From Mycobacteriales bacterium (GTDB lineage: Bacteria > Actinomycetota > Actinomycetes > DATLTS01), in the NCBI GenBank assembly GCA_035533475.1, contig DATLTS010000015.1, positions 44,164 to 108,163 on the forward strand: a stretch of DNA of 64,000 nt, given 5' to 3'. Both the position numbers and the translations under genes were made by a program. Each line of letters opens with the position of its first letter. Within the stretch, counting starts at the first letter, position 1. Positions 43,344 through 52,608 of the stretch are shown here, piece by piece. Below the pieces are notes generated by a model that was given only the letters and a program-made list of their open reading frames with translations, searched no databases and had not been told where the DNA came from.

Positions 43344-43538
43344 TCAGAACCAGACGCAGGCGATGTAGTGGGAGTTGCCCTGCGGGTCGGTGTTGCCGAG
43401 GCAGACGTACTGCTGGCCCGGACCGATGTGGGTGACCCCGGTGCCGGGAGCCGGCTGCGTGGTGTCGGCGAAGGCGAACCCGCCGCCGAGGCCGACGAGG
43501 CTGGTGAGGGTCGCGAGGATTACGAGGCGGCGCTTCAT
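43344..43538 (-). CDS. Small secreted protein coupled to a membrane-bound ECF sigma factor
   Basis: 64 residues: MKRRLVILATLTSLVGLGGGFAFA is a standard signal peptide, leaving a 40-residue mature peptide with two Cys (VCLGNTDPQGNSHYIACVWF), which can form a disulfide. Its ATG overlaps the sigma gene stop (ATGA at 43535-43538), so it is translated with it, and AGGAG lies eight bases upstream. Coupling suggests that it works with the sigma factor's external domain, which also carries Cys and reads alike in style (VCGKTWVNTP). This is inference. Confidence 0.6.
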   Translation of the reverse strand: MKRRLVILATLTSLVGLGGGFAFADTTQPAPGTGVTHIGPGQQYVCLGNTDPQGNSHYIACVWF

Positions 43539-44638
43539 CGGTGGGCTCCTGACTGGGTCGAGCAGCGGGCGACGGGGGTGTTCACCCAGGTTTTGCCGCA
43601 GACGTCGCCCTTGTCCGCGAGCCAGTACTGGCCGACGACGGGCAGCGGCGGCCCGACGGTGATCTTGACCGCGGGGTGCGGGGTGCCACAGTTGAGCCCG
43701 GCCACGGTTCCGTTGACCCGGCCGCAGGTGGGTACCCGGTCGAGCGGCCCGGAGGGGCGGGAGAGCGGGGTCGTTGAGGAGAAGGAGACAGTGTCCGCGC
43801 GGGTGGGCTGAGTTCTCGAGGCGCCCGGTTGGGTGTTCGTGCGGTCGGTCGGGGCGAGGCGCATCTGCGTGGGGCTCACCGCGAGCGCCGCGTGCGCGGA
43901 TCCACCGGGGTGCCCCGGGATCAACATGACCCCGCCGAGGGTGAGGCCGGCGAGGGCGAGCGGCAGCGGACCGGCGACGGCCCGGGCGACCCGGCGGAGG
44001 CGCCCCACCGCGTGGAGCCCGGTCCGCCACGGGGCGAGGACCGCGGCCAGGCCGCCGACCGGGAGCGTGCCGCCGCGGGCGGCGTACTCCCGGCGAAGCG
44101 CCTGCCGGCCCCGATGCAGCAGGGAGCGGACGGTTGGCTCGGTGATGGCGAAACGCTCGGCGATCTCGTCGTAGGACAGGCCTTCGACCTCACGCGCCCA
44201 CAGCACGGACGCCTGCCGGGAGGGCATCGCCTCCAGGGCGTCGAGGGCGGCCCGCGCTTCGTGACGGGCGACGACGATGTCGGCGGTGTCGCGGCCGACT
44301 CGGGCGGTGGCCGGCAGCTCGGCGACCGGGGTCGAGCGGCCCCGGACCCGCAGGCGGTCGATGACCAACCGGCCGGTGACGACGGTGACCCAGGCGTTGA
44401 GGTCGTCCTCCGTGGCGAAGCCCGGCTCGTGCTGGCAGGCGCGGAGCAGCGCCTCCTGGACGCATTCTTCGGCTTCGTGGCTGTTCTGGAGCCGGCGCCG
44501 GGCGTAGCGCAGCAGCCGCGGCTGGGCGCGCCGCAGCACGGTTTCGAGGTCGTCACCGGGAACCGAGGGGACCGCCACGAGCGGGGGCCGGTTGGGCGAC
44601 TCGGCTGGCAGGGGGGCCAGGTCTGGTGCGCTCGTCAT
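43535..44638 (-). CDS. ECF sigma factor fused to a membrane helix and external Cys domain
   Basis: 367 residues. Sigma region 2 is at about 36-100 (RLLRYARRRLQNSHEAEECVQEALLRA, ATEDDLNAWVTVVTGRLVIDRLR) and region 4 at 130-190 (ALEAMPSRQASVLWAREVEGLSYDEIAERF then PTVRSLLHRGRQALRREY). Unlike free ECF sigmas, it continues with a Pro/Gly linker, one transmembrane helix at 221-240, and an outside domain of about 125 residues with four Cys. No anti-sigma gene is next to it. ATG 44638 follows GGGAGAGG. The domain order implies a membrane-tethered sigma factor released or signalled from outside. Confidence 0.85.
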   Translation of the reverse strand: MTSAPDLAPLPAESPNRPPLVAVPSVPGDDLETVLRRAQPRLLRYARRRLQNSHEAEECVQEALLRACQHEPGFATEDDLNAWVTVVTGRLVIDRLRVRGRSTPVAELPATARVGRDTADIVVARHEARAALDALEAMPSRQASVLWAREVEGLSYDEIAERFAITEPTVRSLLHRGRQALRREYAARGGTLPVGGLAAVLAPWRTGLHAVGRLRRVARAVAGPLPLALAGLTLGGVMLIPGHPGGSAHAALAVSPTQMRLAPTDRTNTQPGASRTQPTRADTVSFSSTTPLSRPSGPLDRVPTCGRVNGTVAGLNCGTPHPAVKITVGPPLPVVGQYWLADKGDVCGKTWVNTPVARCSTQSGAHR

Positions 44639-44838
44639 GCGACCTCTCCCGACGGGGGAGCTGGGACCGCCCGCCACCGTCTCAACGGTAGAGCAGGTCG
44701 AACGTTTCGGTCACCCGGCCCGGGTCCGAATTGTTCCGCATCCCGGATCGCCGGCCCGCCGGCTCAATTCGACGTCCCGGGCTGCCGATCCTTGTTGCGA
44801 TGAGCACGTCGCCGAACCCCGACGCGAGGCAGGCCGCA

Positions 44839-45372
44839 ATGGAGCACGTCGTCTTCTTCCCCAGCCCCGAGGGCGTCCCCGCTTTCCGACGCTTCGGCAG
44901 CGTCGACGACGCGGTGCTGTTCGTCGAGACGCTGCGCAACGTCGATGGCGTCAGTGACTTCTCGGTGCATTCGCTCACGCCGGTGCCGCTGACCGTCCGC
45001 CAGTATTTCCGGGTGGAGGTCCCCAGCGAGACGGACCCCGCGCCGGCCGCGGCTGTGGTCGCGGGGCCGCCCGTGGTCGACGTGCCGGTTCAGGAGTCTC
45101 CGGTTCAGGAGTCTGCGGTTCAGGGGTCTGCGGTTCAGGAGTCTCCGGCCGAAGCGGTGCGGCCCGAGCCGGCGGCCGCGGCGCAGCCGGTCGCCGAACC
45201 GGCGGCAGAGCCTGCCGTCGACCCGGTTGTTTCCTTCCCGGCGCCGGATTTCCCGGATGTGCCTGTTGCCGCGGAGACGATCCTCGCCGGGGCGCACGGT
45301 CACCACTCCGGCGCGGCGGATGGTGACTCCTCGGCGAACGGCAAGCGCGGGCTCGGCTTCTTCAACCGCTGA
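44839..45372 (+). CDS. Conserved protein with acidic low-complexity tail
   Basis: 177 residues. The start MEHVVFFPSPEGVPAFRRFGSVDDAVLFVETLRNV fits a conserved actinobacterial hypothetical family with an alpha/beta head (1-70). It is followed by a long Val/Pro/Glu/Gln tail with a short tandem repeat and a GKRGLGFFNR end. ATG 44839 has GAGG about nine bases before; ATG 44800 is possible but has no ribosome site. Function unknown. Confidence 0.62.
   Translation: MEHVVFFPSPEGVPAFRRFGSVDDAVLFVETLRNVDGVSDFSVHSLTPVPLTVRQYFRVEVPSETDPAPAAAVVAGPPVVDVPVQESPVQESAVQGSAVQESPAEAVRPEPAAAAQPVAEPAAEPAVDPVVSFPAPDFPDVPVAAETILAGAHGHHSGAADGDSSANGKRGLGFFNR
45086..45145 (+). repeat. Four 15-bp tandem repeats (variable tail)
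   Basis: Four units of CGGTTCAGGAGTCTC or one-base variants lie head to tail and encode VQESP/VQESA/VQGSA/VQESP. The repeat keeps frame and could change copy number between strains. Confidence 0.85.
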
Positions 45373-45423
45373 CCCATCCTCCGCGCTGCCGCTCATCGAC
45401 CGGCGGGCAAGTACGCTGCGCGG

Positions 45424-46467
45424 ATGCCCCGCCGGACCCAAGCGCTGCTCGTCTCCGTCGTGGCCGCGGTGGCGCTGTTCGTCGTCGCCTGGCAGTTGCC
45501 GGTGCCGTACGTGGCGCTCAGCCCCGGTCCGACCTTCGACACCCTCGGCGTGCAGCCGGGCAGCCAGACGCCGCTCATCCGGATCCAGGGGCGCCCCACC
45601 TATCCGACCCGCGGTCACCTCATCCTGCTGACCGTCGGAGTGAACGGGGGTCCCGGGGACGAACTGAACCTGTTCCGGGCGATCGCCGGTTGGTTCAACA
45701 CCAAGGATCTGGTCCTGCCTGAACAATTCGTGTTCCCGGCCGGGCAGACGCCCCAGCAGGCGACCCATCAGCAGAGCCAGGAGATGAGCCAGTCCCAGCA
45801 GGACGCCATGACCGCGGCGCTCTACCAGCTGCACGTGCCCGGGACGGTGTCGATCGAGACGGTGGACCCGGCCCAGTCCGCGTCCGCGGTGCTCCAGCCG
45901 GGCGACGAGATAGTCACGGTCGACAATCAGCCGATCCATTCGATCGGCGACCTGCTCGACGTGGCCAAGGGTCTCCGGGTGAACCGTTTGGTCGACATGG
46001 TCGTCCGACGGGACGGCCGGATCGTGCGGGTCGGCGTGAACCCGACGACCGAAAGCGACACCGCCGACTACCTGCCGATGCTCGGCTTCACCCCGGCCGA
46101 GACCCCCCTGCCTCCACTCAAGATCACGATCGATCTCACCAACGTCGGCGGACCGAGCGCGGGCACGATGTTCGCCCTCGGGATCATCGACAAGCTCACC
46201 CCCGGCGGGATCAACGGCGGCCTGACGATCGCCGGGACCGGGGCCATCGGGTACAAGGGCGACGTCCTCGAGATCGGCGGGATCAAGCAAAAGGTTTTCG
46301 CGGCGCTGGCTGCCGGCGCCACCGTGTTCCTCGCGCCGACGGGCGAGTGCCCGGACGCCGCGTCGGTCGCCCCGCCGGGACTGCGGGTGATCCCGGTGGC
46401 GACGCTGTCCGCGGCGCTCGCCGACCTGGCCAGCCTGGCCCGCGGCGGCCCGGTGCCGCACTGCTGA
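45424..46467 (+). CDS. PDZ-Lon-type membrane-anchored protease (YlbL-like)
   Basis: 347 residues. One N-terminal helix (ALLVSVVAAVALFVVAWQL) anchors an outside-facing protein. A PDZ domain (about 135-210) shows VLQPGDEIVTVDNQPIHSIGDLL. The C-terminal Lon-type protease has GGPSAGTMFALGIIDKLTPGG with the catalytic Ser, and EIGGIKQKVFAALAAG with the catalytic Lys of the Ser-Lys dyad. This is the architecture of YlbL and Rv3194c, implicated in envelope proteolysis. The ATG lies near the preceding stop but a separate promoter is possible. Confidence 0.9.
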   Translation: MPRRTQALLVSVVAAVALFVVAWQLPVPYVALSPGPTFDTLGVQPGSQTPLIRIQGRPTYPTRGHLILLTVGVNGGPGDELNLFRAIAGWFNTKDLVLPEQFVFPAGQTPQQATHQQSQEMSQSQQDAMTAALYQLHVPGTVSIETVDPAQSASAVLQPGDEIVTVDNQPIHSIGDLLDVAKGLRVNRLVDMVVRRDGRIVRVGVNPTTESDTADYLPMLGFTPAETPLPPLKITIDLTNVGGPSAGTMFALGIIDKLTPGGINGGLTIAGTGAIGYKGDVLEIGGIKQKVFAALAAGATVFLAPTGECPDAASVAPPGLRVIPVATLSAALADLASLARGGPVPHC

Positions 46468-46494
46468 GTCCGGCGCGCCCCGGCTGCTAACCGG

Positions 46495-46512
46495 GCGGTT
46501 CGGGCGAACCGC
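46495..46512 (+). terminator. Short hairpin after the PDZ-Lon gene
   Basis: GCGGTTC and GAACCGC form a seven-base stem with GGGC loop, 28 bases past the protease stop and just before the kinase start. Confidence 0.4.
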
Positions 46513-46530
46513 TCCCGTACCCTCGCGGTC

Positions 46531-49332
46531 ATGGAGCCGGCTGTCCCGTTCGCGCTCCTCGGCGTGGTCCAGCTGCTCGCCCTGGCTGGTTGGCTGGGGC
46601 TGGCGGCGGCCGCCCTGTTCCCCCGGCTATGGCGGCCCGCGACCCCGGTGTTCGTTGCCGGTGCGCTGATGCTCGCGGTCGCGGAAGGTTTCACTGTCGC
46701 GGACTTCGGCGCGGCATCGTCCCGGCTCATCCCGGTGCTCCGGGCGGTGGGTTTCGCCCTGCTCGCGCTCGGCCTCGCGGCCGGGGTGCCGCAGCCGCGG
46801 ACCCTGCGGGCCGCCCCGTCGGTTGCGCCCGCCGGTGTTCTCGGTGTCGTGGCGCCGCTCGGGGCACAGGTCGCAGCGGCGGTCGCGTCCGGGATCGCCG
46901 GGATGGTCGCGGCAGCGGCGGCGCTGCGCGGTGGGACCTCGCGGGGGGAGCGGCGCGACCCGCAGCTCGGCTGGTTGCTTGCGGGCGCGTTGGGGCTGGC
47001 CGCCGCGGCGGCCCTGGTCGGGGCGGGTGCCCGTACCTCCTCGACGATGGCCACGCTCGAGCTGGCGCTGCGGGCGGCCTCGTCGCTCATGGTTTTCGCG
47101 GCCTGCGGATGGTTGGCCCGCGGCAGCGTGCTGGCCAAGGTCGTGGTCGCGATCCTGGTCGGCGTAGTCGTCATGGCGGCCGGCGCGGTCGGAGTGGTCG
47201 GGACGAGCGTCGCGGATGCGGTGACCGGCCAGCAGGCGGCGGCGTCGCTGAAGGCGGCGGTCGGCGAGCGACTGGCGATCCAGGCGACGGCCGGTCAGGC
47301 GTTGGACCAGGCCGGCTTGGTCAACATCTGCGTCCAGAAGGCATCGGCCTCCGGGTGCGGGGCGTTATTGCAGACGCTTGCCGTTCAGCCGGCGTATTTC
47401 GCCGCGGTGATCGATCGCAGGCACGCGGCCCAGCTGATCGTCGACGTGCACGACCGGGTCGGCCCGGCGGGCACTTTGGCGTTGCGGGTGCTGGCCGCCG
47501 AGCCGGCGGTCACCCAGGCTCTGCTGCCAACGGGGGTATGCGCGACCGCGGTGGCCCTGCTGCCAACCGAGCCCCCCGCGCTCACCGCGATCGGCATCAC
47601 TCCCGGCCCCAACGGGTGCACCCCGTCGAAGGCCGGCGGCGTCTACGCGGGCGTCTACGCCATCCGGTTCACCGACGCCGACGCGGCGACGATCCGCAGC
47701 CAGATCGCGTACGACGTGACTTTTCTGGCGGACGGGCAGGTTCTCGCCACCGATCTCCCGGGGGATCAGCGGCCGGCAATTCTCGCGGCGGCCGCGACCT
47801 TGGGGTCCCACGCCCTCCCGGCCGGCGGGGTGACGGTCCTCGGGCAGGGCTCCGCGCCGACGGTGTCCTTCGTCCCGCTTCTCGACGGCGGCCCGGACGA
47901 CACGCAGGTGGGCGTGCTCGCCGTCTCCCAGCCGGCGGCGCAGCTGATCGCCCCCGAGCGCAGCGTGCTGCGCCGGCTGTTCCTCACTTCGGTCCTCGTG
48001 CTGCTGGCGGCCGCCGCCTTCGCCTTCCTGCTCGGCCGCCGGGTGGTGGACCCGGTTCGCAAGCTCACGCTGGCCGCTCGACAGGTTCGCCGAGGGGACC
48101 TCGAGGTGACTTCCGGCGTCGCCGGCCGGGACGAGGTGGGCGCGCTGTCCCGAGCTTTCGACGCGATGACCGCGTCCCTGCGCGGGATGACGGCCGACCT
48201 TCGTTCCGCGGCCGCGGCCGAGGCGGCGCTGCGACTTCGTCTCCAGACCGTGCTCGACTCGATGGCCGACGGGCTCGTGACCGCGGACAGCGCGGGCCGG
48301 GTGAGTAGCCTCAACCCAGCCGCCGCTGCGCTCCTGGACTCCGAGCCGGCGCAGGTACTCGACCGGCCGCTCCTCGAGGTGGTGGATGTGCGCGACGCTG
48401 CTGGTGCCCCGCTGCTCCAGGCGGGCGCTGACTCGCTGGAAGCCGATGGTGCACTGCACCGGGCGGACGGCCGCCCGGTGCCGGTCCGGGTGGCGGTGAC
48501 CCCGCTCGTGGGCGCCGTCGGGGAGCAGCCGGGTGTCCTCGTCGTCCTGCGGGACACGACTCGCGACCGGGAGGTCGAGCGGATGAAGACCGAGTTCCTC
48601 GCGAACGTCAGCCATGAGCTGCGGACGCCGCTCACGCCGATCCGCGGGTACTCCGAGCTGCTCGCCCGGCGCAAGGGTCTCGCGGCCAAGGAGACTGCCG
48701 AGTTCCTCGGCGTCATCCACTCCTCCAGCCTGCGTATGCAGCGGGTCGTCGACCTGCTCGTCGACGTCGCCGCGTTGGAGGCCGGCCGGATCGAACCGGT
48801 TCGGCGCCCGGTTCGGGTGGGCGCCTTCGCCGACGAGTGCCTGGCCCGCTGGCGGGCCCGGTGGCCGGAGCGCGCCGCGGATTTCCGCCGGCGGATCGCC
48901 GCCGGGCTTCCCGAGGTGGACATCGACCCCGGATGGATCGGGAAGGCCCTGGACGAGCTCGCCGACAACGCGGTGAAGTACACGCCGGATCGCACGCCGA
49001 TCACCATCGTGGCCGCGGACGCCGGGGGACGGCGGGTGCACATCGGCGTCCGGGACGCCGGTCCCGGGATCGCGCTGGACACGCTTCCCGGGCTGTTCGC
49101 CGACTTCTCCCAGGCCGACGCGTCGGAGACCCGGCGGGTGGGTGGACTGGGTCTCGGCCTGTCTTTCGTTCGCAGGTTGGCGGAGGGCTTCGGGCTTGGC
49201 TACACCGCGAGCAGCGAGCCCGGCCGCGGCTCCGAGTTCGCCCTCGAACTGCCCACGGTCCGGCCGGCGTCGCGTGGGCGGCACCGGGCTCCCCCCCGTC
49301 GCCGCGCGGTGGGCACGCGGGGCACCAGGTGA
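46531..49332 (+). CDS. Multi-pass membrane sensor histidine kinase
   Basis: 933 residues. The first 235 residues hold about seven transmembrane helices; residues 240-475 form an external sensing domain with several Cys (CVQKASASGCGALL, NGCTPSKAGG). Next come a transmembrane helix (LTSVLVLLAAAAFAFLLG), HAMP (about 500-555), a PAS-like segment (SMADGLVTADSAGRVSSLNPAAAAL), HisKA with His695 in NVSHELRTPLT, and HATPase motifs NAVKYTPDRTPI, GPGIALDTLPGLFADF and GLGLGLSFVRR. No response regulator is adjacent. Its stop overlaps the UPF0182 start (GTGA), so the two are coupled. Confidence 0.9.
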   Translation: MEPAVPFALLGVVQLLALAGWLGLAAAALFPRLWRPATPVFVAGALMLAVAEGFTVADFGAASSRLIPVLRAVGFALLALGLAAGVPQPRTLRAAPSVAPAGVLGVVAPLGAQVAAAVASGIAGMVAAAAALRGGTSRGERRDPQLGWLLAGALGLAAAAALVGAGARTSSTMATLELALRAASSLMVFAACGWLARGSVLAKVVVAILVGVVVMAAGAVGVVGTSVADAVTGQQAAASLKAAVGERLAIQATAGQALDQAGLVNICVQKASASGCGALLQTLAVQPAYFAAVIDRRHAAQLIVDVHDRVGPAGTLALRVLAAEPAVTQALLPTGVCATAVALLPTEPPALTAIGITPGPNGCTPSKAGGVYAGVYAIRFTDADAATIRSQIAYDVTFLADGQVLATDLPGDQRPAILAAAATLGSHALPAGGVTVLGQGSAPTVSFVPLLDGGPDDTQVGVLAVSQPAAQLIAPERSVLRRLFLTSVLVLLAAAAFAFLLGRRVVDPVRKLTLAARQVRRGDLEVTSGVAGRDEVGALSRAFDAMTASLRGMTADLRSAAAAEAALRLRLQTVLDSMADGLVTADSAGRVSSLNPAAAALLDSEPAQVLDRPLLEVVDVRDAAGAPLLQAGADSLEADGALHRADGRPVPVRVAVTPLVGAVGEQPGVLVVLRDTTRDREVERMKTEFLANVSHELRTPLTPIRGYSELLARRKGLAAKETAEFLGVIHSSSLRMQRVVDLLVDVAALEAGRIEPVRRPVRVGAFADECLARWRARWPERAADFRRRIAAGLPEVDIDPGWIGKALDELADNAVKYTPDRTPITIVAADAGGRRVHIGVRDAGPGIALDTLPGLFADFSQADASETRRVGGLGLGLSFVRRLAEGFGLGYTASSEPGRGSEFALELPTVRPASRGRHRAPPRRRAVGTRGTR

Positions 49333-52181
49333 GCGCCGCAACGGTCCAGTTCCCCCGGCCGCAGCTGTCCCGGCGCGCTCGGATCATCCTGCTCTCGCTG
49401 CTCGGCGTTGCGGTCCTCGTCGGGCTGTTCGTCGTCTTCACCGGGCTGTTCACCGACTGGCTGTGGTTCCGGTCCGTGGGGTACACGTCGGTGTTCGCGA
49501 CGCGGCTGCGGGCCGAGTTGCTGCTCTTCCTCGTCGTCGGGATCGTCACCGCGGCCGCGGTCGCCGCGAACATCGTCATCGCCTACCGGTTGCGACCGAG
49601 GATGTATCCCGACTCCCCGGAGCAGGTCCAACTGGATCGCTACCGGCAGGGGCTCCACCCGTTCCGGTACGTCCTGCTCGGGCTGGCCAGCGTGATCATT
49701 CTCGTAGCGACCGGGTCCGGGGCCTCCGCCCGCTGGCAGACTTGGCTGCTCTGGCGACACGGCGTGCACTTCGGGGTCATCGACCCGCAGTTCCATCGCG
49801 ACGTGTCCTACTTCGCGTTCACCTATCCGTTCCAGCGATTCGTGCTCGGCTCCCTCTTCACCATCGTCGTGCTGAGCATCCTCGCCGCCGCGGCGATGCA
49901 CTACATCTACGGATCGCTTCGGCTCCAGACCCGTGGAGAGAAGGTCAGCGCGGCCGCGCGGGCCCACCTTTCGGTGTTGCTCGGCATGTTCGTGGCCCTC
50001 AAGGCGATCGCGTACTACCTGGACCGTTACGGCCTGGCCTTCTCGGGGCGTGGTGTGGTCACCGGGCCGTCCTACACCGACGTGAACGCGGTGCTACCGG
50101 CGAAGACGATCCTGCTCGTGATTGCGATCATCTGCGCTCTGCTGTTCTTCGCCAACGCGCTGGTGCGGAACTGGACGCTGCCCGCGGTCGGCTTCGGGCT
50201 CATGGTGCTTTCGGCGGTGGTAATCGGCGGCCTGTATCCGCTCATCGTGCAGCAGTTCTCGGTGCGCCCGAACGAGTCGGTGAAGGAGCAGCCCTACATC
50301 GCGCGCAACATCACCGCGACCCGGGCCGCATACGGGCTGACCAATGTGGCCGAGACGCCGTACCTCGGAGTCGCGCCGGCGAGCGCGGCGTCGATCGCCG
50401 CATCGACCGGGATCGTGCCGAACATCCGCCTGCTGGACCCGAACGTGCTCCAGCCGACCTTTGAGCAACTCCAGCAGATTCGGGCGTATTACGGCTTCCC
50501 GGCCACCCTCGACATCGACCGGTACACGATCGGCGGCAGCACCTCGGCCTATGTCGTCGCGGCCCGGGAGGTCGATCAGAGCGGGTTGCAGCCCGACCAG
50601 CGAAACTGGATCAACGAGCACCTGGTCTACACCCACGGGTTCGGATTCGTCGCGGCCCCGGCCGACCACGCGAATGCCGATGGCGCACCGGCGTTCAGCG
50701 AGCGGGACATCCCGCCCTCGGGGCCGATCCCGATCAGCCAACCGCGGATCTACTTCGGCGAGCTGTCGCCGAAGTACTCGATCACCGGGACCAAACAGCA
50801 GGAGCTCGACTACTCGAGTTCCGGTGGGGCCAACCAGTACGACGTCTATCGGGGCAACGGCGGGGTTCAGATCGGGAGCTGGTTCCGGCGGCTGCTCTAC
50901 GCGGTGCGGTTCGGCGACCGCAACATCCTGCTGTCCAGTTCGCTGACCAGTCAGTCCCGCATTCTCTACATTCGTGATCCGCTCCAGCGGGTTCAGGAAG
51001 TTGCCCCGTACCTGCAACTCGACAGCGATCCCTATCCGGCCGTGGTCGACGGGCGGATCGTGTGGATCGTCGATGGCTACACGACCAGCGACGGCTACCC
51101 GTATTCGCAGCGGGAAACGCTTGGCTCGATCGCCTCCGACTCCCAGTCCGCGTCGACCGACCAGGGCGGTCCGCCGCAGGACCAGGTCAACTACATCCGC
51201 AACTCGGTCAAGGCGACCGTGGATGCCTACGACGGAACGGTGCGGCTTTACACCTGGGACCCGACCGACCCGGTGCTCAAGGCGTGGATGCATGTCTTCC
51301 CCGGAACCGTGCTGCCGAAGTCCGCGATCCCGCCGGATCTCGTCCCGCACCTGCGATACCCGACCGAGATGTTCGAGGTCCAGCGCGACCTGTTCGCTCA
51401 GTACCACGTCACCAGCCCGAAGGACTTCTACACCAAGCAGGACTTCTGGGGCGTGCCGGCTGATCCGCAGAACCCGCAGGGCGGAACCCAGCCACCCGCC
51501 TACATCCTGGGCCAGCTGCCCGGGGACGCCGGTCCGGAGTTCAACATCATGTCCCCGCTGGTTTTCCGAGGCCGGGCAAACCTGGCGGCCTATTTCTACG
51601 TTTCCGGGGATCCCGCCGACTACGGGCAGTTGCGGGCGTTGGAGTTGCCGCAGACCACCCAGGTGAACGGTCCGCAACAGGTCGACGCGGCGTTCCAGGC
51701 CTTCCCACAGTTCTCCACCCAGAAGACGCTGCTCGACCAGGGTGGCTCGAGTGTGATCATGGGAAACCTGATCGCGCTGCCGATCTCCAACGGGCTGCTC
51801 TACGTAGACCCGGTCTACGTGCAGTCCGCTGGCGGCAGTTCCTACCCGCTGCTTCAGAAGGTGTTGGTTAACTACGGGAGCAACATCGGTTACGGGAACA
51901 CCCTCGCCGATGCGCTGGACAGCCTGTTTGGGGCCGGTGCGGGCAGCGGGGCCGCGGGCTCCGGTTCGACCGGGGGAGCGGGGGTAACCGGAGCGGTGTC
52001 GGCCCAGCTCGTTCAGGCCTTCCAGCAGGCCGAGCAGGCGTACCAGGCCGCTCAGGCCGCCCTGGCGAAGGTCCCGCCCGACTTCGCCGGCTACGGAACC
52101 GCGGAGCAACAGCTCGGCGCGGCCCTGGCCCGGATCAACGCCCTGCTCAAACAGGAGCAGAAACCGACGACGAAGAAATAG
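49329..52181 (+). CDS. UPF0182 family large membrane protein
   Basis: 950 residues with seven transmembrane helices in the first 310 (for example IILLSLLGVAVLVGLFVVFTGLF) and a large external region (about 320-950). The strings WLWFRSVGYTSVF, FSVRPNESVKEQPYIARNI and GTVLPKSAIPPDLVPHLRYPTEMFEVQR are UPF0182 signatures (Rv3193c). Function not established; the C-terminal 45 residues are a Gln/Ala-rich coiled segment. The GTG overlaps the kinase stop. Confidence 0.92.
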   Translation: MSAATVQFPRPQLSRRARIILLSLLGVAVLVGLFVVFTGLFTDWLWFRSVGYTSVFATRLRAELLLFLVVGIVTAAAVAANIVIAYRLRPRMYPDSPEQVQLDRYRQGLHPFRYVLLGLASVIILVATGSGASARWQTWLLWRHGVHFGVIDPQFHRDVSYFAFTYPFQRFVLGSLFTIVVLSILAAAAMHYIYGSLRLQTRGEKVSAAARAHLSVLLGMFVALKAIAYYLDRYGLAFSGRGVVTGPSYTDVNAVLPAKTILLVIAIICALLFFANALVRNWTLPAVGFGLMVLSAVVIGGLYPLIVQQFSVRPNESVKEQPYIARNITATRAAYGLTNVAETPYLGVAPASAASIAASTGIVPNIRLLDPNVLQPTFEQLQQIRAYYGFPATLDIDRYTIGGSTSAYVVAAREVDQSGLQPDQRNWINEHLVYTHGFGFVAAPADHANADGAPAFSERDIPPSGPIPISQPRIYFGELSPKYSITGTKQQELDYSSSGGANQYDVYRGNGGVQIGSWFRRLLYAVRFGDRNILLSSSLTSQSRILYIRDPLQRVQEVAPYLQLDSDPYPAVVDGRIVWIVDGYTTSDGYPYSQRETLGSIASDSQSASTDQGGPPQDQVNYIRNSVKATVDAYDGTVRLYTWDPTDPVLKAWMHVFPGTVLPKSAIPPDLVPHLRYPTEMFEVQRDLFAQYHVTSPKDFYTKQDFWGVPADPQNPQGGTQPPAYILGQLPGDAGPEFNIMSPLVFRGRANLAAYFYVSGDPADYGQLRALELPQTTQVNGPQQVDAAFQAFPQFSTQKTLLDQGGSSVIMGNLIALPISNGLLYVDPVYVQSAGGSSYPLLQKVLVNYGSNIGYGNTLADALDSLFGAGAGSGAAGSGSTGGAGVTGAVSAQLVQAFQQAEQAYQAAQAALAKVPPDFAGYGTAEQQLGAALARINALLKQEQKPTTKK

Positions 52182-52186
52182 CCGGG

Positions 52187-52222
52187 TTGCCGGGGCCTGG
52201 GGGGCCCCGTATAGTGGGGTTT
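52187..52222 (+). promoter_or_regulatory. Promoter of initiator tRNA
   Basis: TTGCCG (52187-52192) and TATAGT (52210-52215) with a 17-base spacer form a near-consensus promoter ending seven bases before the expected start. The -35 lies directly after the UPF0182 stop. Confidence 0.65.
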
Positions 52223-52227
52223 ACCGA

Positions 52228-52304
52228 CGCGGGGTGGAGCAGCTCGGTAGCTCGCTGGGCTCATAACCCAGAGGTCGCAGGTTCAAATCCTGCCCCCGCC
52301 ACCA
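52228..52304 (+). tRNA. Initiator tRNA-Met (CAT)
   Basis: 77 bases, anticodon CAT at 52262-52264, CCA encoded. The first base C1 faces C72 and is unpaired, and the anticodon stem has three consecutive G:C pairs (CTGGG/CCCAG). Both are marks of initiator tRNA. T-arm GGTTCAAATCC is present. Directly upstream is a good promoter and downstream a terminator. tRNA 3' ends are common integration sites, and the gene content beyond it turns accessory. Confidence 0.95.
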
Positions 52305-52608
52305 AGTAGGTGCGTTTTCCGCGCCTCGTTGCGTATGCACAGGCCGCTGACCAGCATGTTTGGTCGGCGGCTTCTGTGTTTGTGGGGACAGTTTGTGGGG
52401 TCCTACTCAACTTCTGCGTATGCAGGGTGGGCAGGGCGCCAGGGCACGGGCGGGCCGACACGCTGCGGGTTCGCGCATCGAGGTGCGGGTGAACGAGGCG
52501 CTGCATTGGGCACGCCTTGTGCAGCGCCATGCAGCTGCACTACTCAATGCCTTCGAGAGCTCCACACTCTTCGTGGGGCTGGCGCTCAGTTGCCGAGCCG
52601 TAGGACGG
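52305..52608. other. Gap after the tRNA with terminator and short direct repeat
   Basis: About 300 bases without a gene. It holds the tRNA terminator and two GTTTGTGGGG words (52378-52387 and 52391-52400) 13 bases apart. A minus-strand open frame crossing the tRNA is only its complement. Confidence 0.5.
52344..52381 (+). terminator. tRNA terminator hairpin
   Basis: CCGCTGACCA (52344-52353) pairs with TGGTCGGCGG (52361-52370), one G-T wobble, followed by CTTCTGTGTTT. It lies 40 bases past the tRNA end. Confidence 0.7.

Noticed and set aside
52261..52530. Minus-strand open frame ending VAGAGFEPATSGL across the tRNA
   Set aside because: This string is the well-known translation of the complement of a tRNA; no independent support.
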